Shown here: in pieces, positions 56,601 through 64,000 of the stretch
Position numbering within the stretch: the stretch's first letter is position 1
Layout: every line of letters begins with the position of its first letter
Assembly: GCA_023512835.1 (NCBI GenBank)
Contig: CM042088.1
Location: 8,548,078-8,612,077, forward strand
Direction of reading: 5' to 3'
Origin: Taxillus chinensis
Taxonomy: Eukaryota; Streptophyta; Magnoliopsida; Santalales; Loranthaceae
DNA: 64,000 bases
Program-made: the position numbers and the translations under genes
The notes under the pieces: generated by a model
Databases searched by the model: none
What the model saw: the letters and a program-made list of their open reading frames with translations, nothing else
Told to the model about the DNA's origin: nothing

Positions 56601-58463
56601 ACGGCCCGGTCTTCTTCCTACTCGAGCATCTGCCACCACATTACCCTTCCCAGGGGTATACATCATATCAAGCCGAACCCGTTGCAGGTACTCCACCCAC
56701 CGTCTCTGCCTAAGGTTCAGGTCTCGCCGAGAGAAGATATACTGCAAGCTCTTGTGGTCCGTATACACCACAAATTTCTCCCCAAGGAGATAATGCCGCC
56801 AGCTCTTTAAAGCAAAGATCACCGCATCCAACTCCAAATCATGCGTGGGATAGTTCGCTCATGTGGTCTCAACCGCCTAGATCCATAAGCAATCACCTGC
56901 CGAGTCCGCATCAACACACAACCAAGACCCACCCTGGAAGCATCACAATACACCTCAAAAGGCACACCCTCCTGTGGGAGAATCAAGATAGGTGCTGAGG
57001 TCAATCGTGCCTTCGGCTCCATGAAAGCACTCTCACACGCATCGGACCAAATGAAAGGAACTCCCTTCCTAGTCAAGTGTGTCATAGGAGCTGCCAACCG
57101 GGAAAAATCCTCCACGAACCTCCGATAATAGCCTGCCAAACCAAGGAAGCTACGAATCTCAAACACATTCGTGGGCCTCTTCCACAACATGACTGCCTCA
57201 ATCTTCTCAGGGTCCACCGTGATACCCTCTCGAAGACACCACATGCCCCAAGAAGTGCACTGTTGCAACCCGAAGTCACATTTCGTGAACTTCGCGTACA
57301 ACCGATGCTCCCGCAAGGTCTGCAACATAACCTCGCAAATGCTCCTCATGCTCCCTCTTGGTCGCCGAATAGACCAAGATATCGTCGATGAACACCACAA
57401 CGAACTTATCTAAATATGGAGCGAACACCTGGTTCATCAATCCAATAAACACCGCTTGGAGCATTCGTGAGCCCAAACGGCATCACAAGCCACTCATAAT
57501 GCCCATAGCGACAACCGAATGCGGTCTTCGGGATATCTGCCTCCCTAACCCTCAACGATGGTATCCAGGACCTCAAGTCTATCTTGGAAAACCATCTTGC
57601 ACCTCGAAACCGATCAAACAGGTCATCGATCCTCGGCAATGGATACCTGTTCTTCACACCACCTGGTTCGGCTTCCGGTAGTCTATACACAACCGAAGTG
57701 AACCATCCGCCTTCTTGGCGAACAACACTGGAGCGCCCCACGGTGAGCTACTCCGCCTGATAAAGCCTCGTGCCAATAGATCATCTATCTGTCTCTTGAG
57801 CTCTCTAAGCTCTGTCGGTGCCATCCTGTAGGCCGCTAACCTGATCGGTGTTGTCCCTGGCAACAACTCGATCGAAAACTCTACCTCCCTCATGGGTGGC
57901 AAACTGACCAAGTCCTCGGGAAACACATCCGGGAACTGATCTACAATGGGTGGCAAAACAGCCTTCCCCTCTCTCCTCCTGTCAACCAACGTCAAGCCGG
58001 CTAACCGGTGGGTCACATCACCCCACCCATGCCTCGAAGGTCCCAACCTGCATGCCTCCTCGGTCCACTCACCCACAAAGACACCCCGCGTGCCCTCCCG
58101 GTGTGAGGAACGTCACACGCCGTCGAAAACAATCAATCTTGGCCTCCATGGAGACCAACCAGTCCATACCCAGGATAACATCAAAATCATCTAACGCCAT
58201 GATATACAAATCACACAACAGGTTAACACCCCCAAGTGTTACCTGACAAGCACGACGATACTCTCAAGTATCACAATTCCACCCAAAGGTGAAGCAACCA
58301 TCAGAGACTGACTCACTGTCTCCTGGTCTAACTCCAAGCCAACCACCGTAGCATACGAAATAAAAGAATGGGTAGCACCAGTATCAATCAAAACTGAACA
58401 AATAGTATGAGAAATGATAATGGTACCTCTCACCACTAAAGGTCCTGCTCCTGCCTCGTCCAC
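56580..58463 (-). pseudogene. Protease, RT and RNase H of element F (frameshifted)
   Basis: Protease [51 protein letters not shown] and [18 protein letters not shown], RNase [21 protein letters not shown] and [19 protein letters not shown]. At least five frame breaks (near 58260, 57655, 57545, 57430, 57330, 57260 and 56860) contrast with the open frame of A. Several fall exactly where A has CTG or CAG: CAACTGATGG in A is CAACGATGG at 57555, and CCTGCAAAT is CCTCGCAAAT at 57332. Confidence 0.88.
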
Positions 58464-59805
58464 TGGTGGAACCTCTGCCTCTCACTGGTAAGGGCAAAAG
58501 TCCTCCCTCGTGGTCCACTACCACTAGCCTGGCCCATTGGGGCCTTGCCCCGCTGATCAACATGACCCTGTGCCTCCTGCTGAGGCTGCTGTACCGCAGG
58601 TCGCGTCTGCGTGCTCTGTGCCGGCAGCACTGACCTCTGAGACGGAGCCCCACTCCTCTGTCCGTGATCTCTCGGACGAGGGCCTACACTGCTGGTTGAG
58701 CTAAGGGTAACACATTCCCTAGCTCCATGCCCTACTTTCCCGCATCGGAAACAGGCCATCTTTTTCCTTGGGCAGTCTCTCGAGACATGCCCGGTCAAAC
58801 CATAACTCCAACGGGTCCCTGGCCTCCTGCTGGCTGAACTCTCCCAGGGGCCCACCGCATGGCCGGAAACCCTCTCGCACCTGCCTCCTCTCGGGGCCGA
58901 GGAGCACCGCTCTCCCCACTCTGCCTCTTCTTGCTCGGACCTGCCGAACCGCCCGGCCTCTGGGCTCTCGCCTGATCCCGACCTCGCTCAATAATGATCG
59001 CCTTGTCGACCGCCTCCCAGTAGGCCGGTCAACCGCATCGGTTCCAGTTTGTCTTTTCAAAGATGGCCACAAGCCCTGAATGAAGTCCTGCGTCTTTCGG
59101 CCTTCCTTTTCCCAAGACTCCGAGCAAACCGCCCCAAATCCGTGAAGGCCTGCACATACTCCCCCCACACTCATGCTACCCCGCACAAGCTCATAATACT
59201 CTCTACGTCGAGCATACCGCAACGAGCTGGGAAAATACTCCCCAAAGAAGCGCTCAACAAACTCTCTCCAGCTCATCTGACTGCCATGGACAGCTCTAGT
59301 GGATTCCCACCACCTGCGTGGGATACCCAACAAATAGTGCGTCGCCACGCGCACCCGCTCCTCATCTGGCACCCCAATCATCTCAAAGATGTCCTCTGTC
59401 CATCTAATCCGGTCCTCGCTACCTCGGCTACGAACCATCCTCAAAAGTCCTGGGTGCGTGTTTCAAAACTGCGCAGCCCAGTCCACTCCCTCGTCGTGCC
59501 GGCTCTACCACGACCTCCTGGCTGGTGCACATCCTGCACCACCCTCTCCTCCTGCTTTGAGGCTGTGGTGGCTGCTGAGGCTGCTGTTGCCTCTTCAGCT
59601 CATCCACCTCTCTAGCCATATCCCTCATCGAGCCCTGCATACCCTGCATGGCCTCCTGCAACTGAATCAACACCTGCGTCAAATCAGGTCCCACAACGGG
59701 AGCTGATGACTTCTGCTGCGGGCTCTGCTGCCCCTGGTGCCCCGACTCTATCGTGGGTTCCTCTGCCGGACCCTGGCCTCGGACAACCCTCCTCGGTGGT
59801 GCCAT
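58436..59805 (-). pseudogene. gag of element F (frameshifted)
   Basis: Start MAPPRRVVRGQGPAEEPTIE at 59805. Gag core HYLLGIPRRWWESTRAVHGS and WREFVERFFGEYFPSSLRYA; knuckles RWSYGLTGHVSRDC (the second Cys of the first knuckle is Tyr here) and CFRCGKVGHGAREC. Otherwise as element A. Frame breaks near 59430, 59040 and 58860. Confidence 0.86.
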
Positions 59806-60229
59806 CACACTGGCTACAACAACAAACAACAAACAACAAACAATCAATACTAGCACTGCTAGCACAAACAGCCATCAAAGGCACAACCGACTTGTAGGTT
59901 CTCACCACACGACCCGTAGGTCCATACCATGCATATAGCATCGTGTCACCCCTCAGGGTACACCACAATCAAGTCCTGGCTCTCACGGCCATGTGCCATC
60001 CTGGCACCACATACAAGCACATCACACACAAAGACAAGCTAGTGCCCTATATGCACACAATCATACCACTAGCAATGCACCCCATCCCCATGTATGCTCC
60101 TAGGATGATCTAACTGACACCAAAATAACCTAGAATACATGTAAAGACTGCGTTGATCAGGCGCCCTCCCTACAGTTTTCCAAGTCACATGGAATCAATT
60201 AACCACCCTTCACTAACCTAGGTCCACTA
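59806..60229 (-). other. 5' leader of element F
   Basis: Untranslated; homologous to 6803-7260 of A but with one instead of two copies of the 59-bp unit. Confidence 0.7.
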
Positions 60230-60246
60230 GACCATGCTCGATACCA
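60230..60246 (-). promoter_or_regulatory. Primer binding site of element F (Met-initiator type)
   Basis: Minus strand TGGTATCGAGCATGGTC, identical to that of A, three bases inside the 5' LTR. Confidence 0.82.
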
Positions 60247-60249
60247 ACT

Positions 60250-62525
60250 TGTCACGCCCCCGAATTCCAGGGAACCCGGAACCGGGTACATGACTTCCCC
60301 TTGCCCGCACCCGAAAGGTCAAGGGGTTGGTGACTAGCACCAATAGAGACTACACCGCGGGTCTTGTCTCAAATATGCAACCCTGTACGATCATACATCA
60401 AGGGTAATCGTGTACTTTCCCATATATCATCATGCATACAAAGAGTCAAACAATCATACGGACATCACATCATACGGTATGCAAATACAATCGTCCACGG
60501 ACCCATGTCCGGGATATCACATAAAACAATACAGAATATAACGTATCATACATCGAGTAGTGGGCGTCCTCCTGGAAGAAAGTCCTCCACTAGTCTCGGG
60601 TCACACCTGAAAAGGGTAAGCAACAAGTAGGGGTGAGCGACAAGCTCGGTAGGTGACCCTAACACTCCACATCATGCAACACATATAAGTCTATACTATA
60701 TGCTCGGTGTACTCGTGCACCGTGTAGTGTGCACAATCATCGGGACTCGGCCTGCAACAAACATCAGGACAACTTGTCCACGATCCTCCGTGGGATCCCA
60801 GCTCGGGGCACTCGGCCCTAGCTCCACGAGCTCAACGGCTCAACTCGGGCCTTAGCCTGTCCACGGCCAATATGCCCGGCCACGGTCGCCACACGGGCCT
60901 GCCATCGGTGCATATGCCGCCACGTCAACCACATAGCACCATCGGTGCATCACGGTGAAAACCCAAACAAGTCACGGAGTCCATGCCCCAATACCTCACA
61001 TCAACATACTAACATTAGTATGGCATGTCATTCTCATCATTTCCTTTAGAATTGTAGCCGGTCTTCACAAGTAAATCCTCAACCCTTGATTTATGAAGGA
61101 AGTACTCATAGCTGTTATTTTCTTGAAATTAAAAGTCCCGGCATTGGGTTCCCTTATCATAAATAAGATAATCTGATTTTTGGGGATTTTTCCGAGATGT
61201 CTAACCCCACTTTCCAAAAATTCACCACTACGAACTTTTGGGTTTTTCCGAGATTTTACACTAAAACCCAATTTTCACATTTTGAAATAGTGGGAATTAA
61301 TTTTTCTAGTATTTTTCTTTGAATCCAAATGGGGGGGTATTTCGTTATTTACATTGTAACTTAAGTATAATACTTGCGTAATGGTTTACAATGTAAATGT
61401 CCAGGCGATGCGGTTGCACTGCATGAACATCGTTTCACTCCTACGGATTTGATGTCATGGACTGATTACTCCGGACTACTGATCCGGACTAACTACTCCG
61501 GACTACGATCCGGACTAACTACTCCGGACTACGATCCGGACTAACTCCTCCGGACTCCGATTCGGAAAAACACGCTTCACTTAGTCCCGGAAACACTATT
61601 CACTTAGTCCCGGATAAAACTATTCACTTAGTCCCGGAAACACACTGTTCACTTAGTCCCGGAAACACTATTCACTTAGTCCCGGAAAAACACTGTTCAC
61701 TTAGTCCCGGAAAAACACTGTTCACTTAGTCCCGGAAACACTATTCATCGTCGTTTTTGCCGATTTTCTCAGCTAAAACGGCAACCCAGCAACCCCAAAC
61801 ACTCATAAACACATTTATTTTGATATACACCCCATTACACGTCTTAAATAACTCTAAATTTCATGTAATCAACAGAAATACCTCTTTTATGCATTTAAAT
61901 CACAAGATTCAACCAAAAATTGGGTTTCCCCCAAATCTTAAGGTTCACCCCCAAATTCCATGATTTCACCCAAATTAAGCATGCTAAGCCTACTATGAAT
62001 CATATAAGGAGTTAGAATCACCTACCTGGAAGATTCTTTGCGATCCACGAGCTCCAATCGCCCCAAAATCGCCAAGAAAGCTCTACGCTCTTCACCTTCT
62101 CTCTCTCTCTCTCTCTCTCTCTTGCTCAAACATGTACGTACCAATAATTGGCAATTAAAGATATAAGGCGGTTCTTAATTATATATATACCGTTGCCAAT
62201 AATTGGCCTCCCAAAGAATAATTGACCCGAACGCAATAATTGACCTCCCGAGGTCACGAACTCCAAATTGAGTCAAATTACTGTCAAAACGCTCGAAATA
62301 ACGAGCACAACACTGTTCAGATATTATCACACTCAAATGACTGCTCAAACGCAAAGTCAACCAATAAACCCCAAAAAGTCAACAATCGGGTCAAACGGGG
62401 CCCCGACTCGGAATCGGGCCCAAGTACAGTCAAAATGCTCACATCGACGGCTACACTACCGTCCAGATAGTTACATTCCCATAGAATGACTATCTCTCAA
62501 AACTACCCAAATACGAGTCTTTACA
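60250..62525 (-). repeat. 5' LTR of element F
   Basis: 2276 bp. A minus-strand TATA region (TATATATATAA) lies at about 62179-62189. The (TC)n at 62098-62122 and the TTAGTCCCGG array at 61462-61750 are downstream of it. Differences from the other LTR cluster at CAG/CTG/CGG sites. Confidence 0.95.
62179..62189 (-). promoter_or_regulatory. TATA region of element F 5' LTR
   Basis: Minus-strand GGTATATATATAATTAAG. Followed at about 55 bp by the GA repeat. Confidence 0.6.
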
Positions 62526-63429
62526 AAAATAGCTAGCGAGAGTAGTATCACGAGGTAGTGAAAGATGGTCTCTCTCCATTTTAAATAGTCAAAGTCTTTC
62601 TCAAAGTGCACAAGAAGGAACTTTCAATGATAGAAGGAACTCTGTCATGCCCCAGTTTTACATAGGGATAGTTTCGTTGTCTTTCATGCTGACATGCTCT
62701 TCTAATATGCTTGGAGTTTGAGGTGGAACCAAAATGGCTTAGGTTTCCTTGGCTTGATATGCCCCAATTCGGACTTACTACCCATGCTAAAAGAATAAAC
62801 AAGTAGTGACAAACATTGCACACAAAAATTGCAAGTAACATAAACTTAATAAAACCAAACAAGAGTGATTGCTTTTATGAACACACAAAACAACAAAGAA
62901 TTGCCATATCCCCAGAGAGTTTTCTCACAACATCATAAACCTGGCTATTTTTATTTCTGTGGCTCCATTGTTTACTGGCTTGGATGTTCTGGTAATGGGG
63001 TTTGAGTTAACACTTGGTTCACCAGATGGCTTCCAAAAGTCCAGTTATTTCGCCCTTACTAACTATTGGAAAACTTTCTTAAGGGCAAAAACAATTTTCA
63101 AGGTCGTGTCCCGCTCTATTGCTATGATAGGTACATCAGGCCTCCGACTTGTACCATGTAGGGGGTGGTTGTTTCACTTCTATTGCTGGAATTGGAGTCA
63201 CCATTCTAGATTCTAGGAGTCATGGATACAACTTAGCATAGGTTATAGGGATCTTATCGAATTCTTACCTGGGTCTATTAGTAGTCTAGCTCGGTCTGAC
63301 AGGGGCTTGTTAGGGTTCTGGTTGCATGATTGGACTTGAGTTTGGTGGAGGACTATAAAGAGCTCCCCCTTGTGGTCAATATGTTAAGTATTGAGGTGTC
63401 GACACTGCATTGGCTGTCATTGGGGGTGG
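62526..63429 (-). mobile_element. Continuation of element E remnant beyond F
   Basis: Begins with the F target duplication (AAAAT). No coding frame or clear repeat is recognised; attributed to E because F is bracketed by near-identical 5-bp flanks. It ends where the G2 LTR begins, flank GGTGG at 63425-63429. Confidence 0.5.
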
Positions 63430-64000
63430 TGTCACACTCCGGATTTCCAATCCGAAGAAACCGGTTTGTGACTCTCCTTTACCCACATAGTGTATAAGGG
63501 GTTGGGATAATATAACTCCACACATGACATCAGAAACTCCCACGGTAGATATTCACAAAGTCAAAATCATATCTTTATTAAATTCAAACCACAATAAACA
63601 TTTACAAACCAATCGACATGCCTTTATTATAGTCAAATCTCTTTTACAATCTTTCCCCACTGGGATTACATCATTTTCCCCAAAATAACATAATTGAAAA
63701 AAAAAAACAATTAAACAAATACGAGTCTTCCACCTTAGGATTCCACCTATCACCTGTAGGTTCTTAAAAAAAAACACATCACAGTAGGAGGGGTGAGCAA
63801 CCACAACTCAGTAGGGATCATGTCTCCCCAACCCATCCATGCTCCTAATATCTACATGAGGACATGTACAAGTGCAATGTCGTGGCAATAATATAACAAC
63901 TGGTAACAATCGATTTGTATAAATGTCAACACACAGACAAGCCACAAGAGCAAATACAACCATTGTCACAGCCACACAGGCTTCCATATCCACAGCAACA
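63430..64000 (-). repeat. LTR G2, relative of solo LTR G1, cut by the window end
   Basis: Starts TGTCACACTCCGGATTTCC, the reverse complement of the G1 end (GGAAATCCGGGGCGTGACA). Further matches include GTGAGCAACCACAACTCAGT and GATCATGTCTCCCCAACCCA, both found in reverse near 46000. It is thus the 3' end of a minus-oriented LTR; whether it is a solo LTR or part of a full element cannot be seen. Confidence 0.85.

Larger units (their letters stand above)
52469..62525 (-). mobile_element. Element F: Ty3/gypsy chromovirus, Tekay/Del-like, full length
   Basis: 10.06 kb with LTRs of 2294 and 2276 bp. The 5-bp flanks are AAAAC (52464-52468) and AAAAT (62526-62530), a TSD with one C/T difference. The gene order, primer site and polypurine tract match element A, to which the coding region is closely similar. 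The LTRs differ from A in one block, where a CTTAGTCCCGGAAA array replaces the TTCGAA-rich stretch. All genes carry several frame breaks, many at positions where A has CAG or CTG. Confidence 0.93.

Noticed and set aside
62526..63216. Separate element after F
   Set aside because: No terminal repeats or TSD could be found; the near-identical flanks of F make continuation of E the simpler reading.

Overview
This window is a piece of plant nuclear heterochromatin made almost entirely of LTR retrotransposons. I see no host gene, rRNA, tRNA gene or CRISPR array. The families present (Tekay/Del-like chromovirus with a chromodomain, Ogre/TatV-like gypsy with an upstream ORF1 and two RNase H domains, a Sirevirus-like Copia, and a non-autonomous gag-only element) point to an angiosperm, probably a eudicot. 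The species cannot be named from the sequence.

The layout is a nest that can be unpicked from junctions and target-site duplications (TSDs). The oldest layer is E, an Ogre-like remnant (49690-52468 and about 62526-63429). Copia C2 (plus strand) sits in the LTR of E; its 3' part fills 38744-49689, plus a 59-bp protease scrap at 20304-20362. A second copy of the same Copia family, C1 (minus strand, 9498-20303), sits in the protease region of C2. Gypsy A (1-9497, minus) interrupts the gag of C1. Non-autonomous D (12248-19802, TSD TAAGT) interrupts the C1 LTR. Ogre-like B (20363-38738, minus, TSD ACGAG) interrupts the C2 protease region. A solo LTR, G1 (44553-46365, TSD CTACC), interrupts an extra gene of C2. 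Chromovirus F (52469-62525, minus, TSD AAAAC/AAAAT) interrupts E. A relative of G1 (G2) starts at 63430 and runs off the right end.

Within elements the gene orders are standard: gag, protease, RT-RNase H, integrase and chromodomain in A and F; ORF1, gag, protease, RT, RNase H, second RNase H and integrase in B; protease, integrase, RT and RNase H in C2. C2 also carries a large sense-strand gene between pol and its 3' LTR. It has an N-terminal domain resembling plant transposon-associated proteins, a Pro/Ala-rich linker and a C-terminal Ulp1-like (C48) cysteine protease.

The most notable signals beyond annotation are: (1) the Ulp1-like extra gene in a Copia; (2) two clusters of RNA-like hairpins with compensatory changes in Ogre-type elements, one in the 5' leader and one in the 3' untranslated region; (3) one short motif (TTACTCCG/TTAGTCCGG) amplified in the LTRs of unrelated families; (4) a large palindromic rearrangement inside D; (5) a strand-symmetric pattern of CAG/CTG discordance between repeat copies that looks more like a base-calling artefact at methylated CHG sites than like mutation, and that accounts for many apparent frameshifts.
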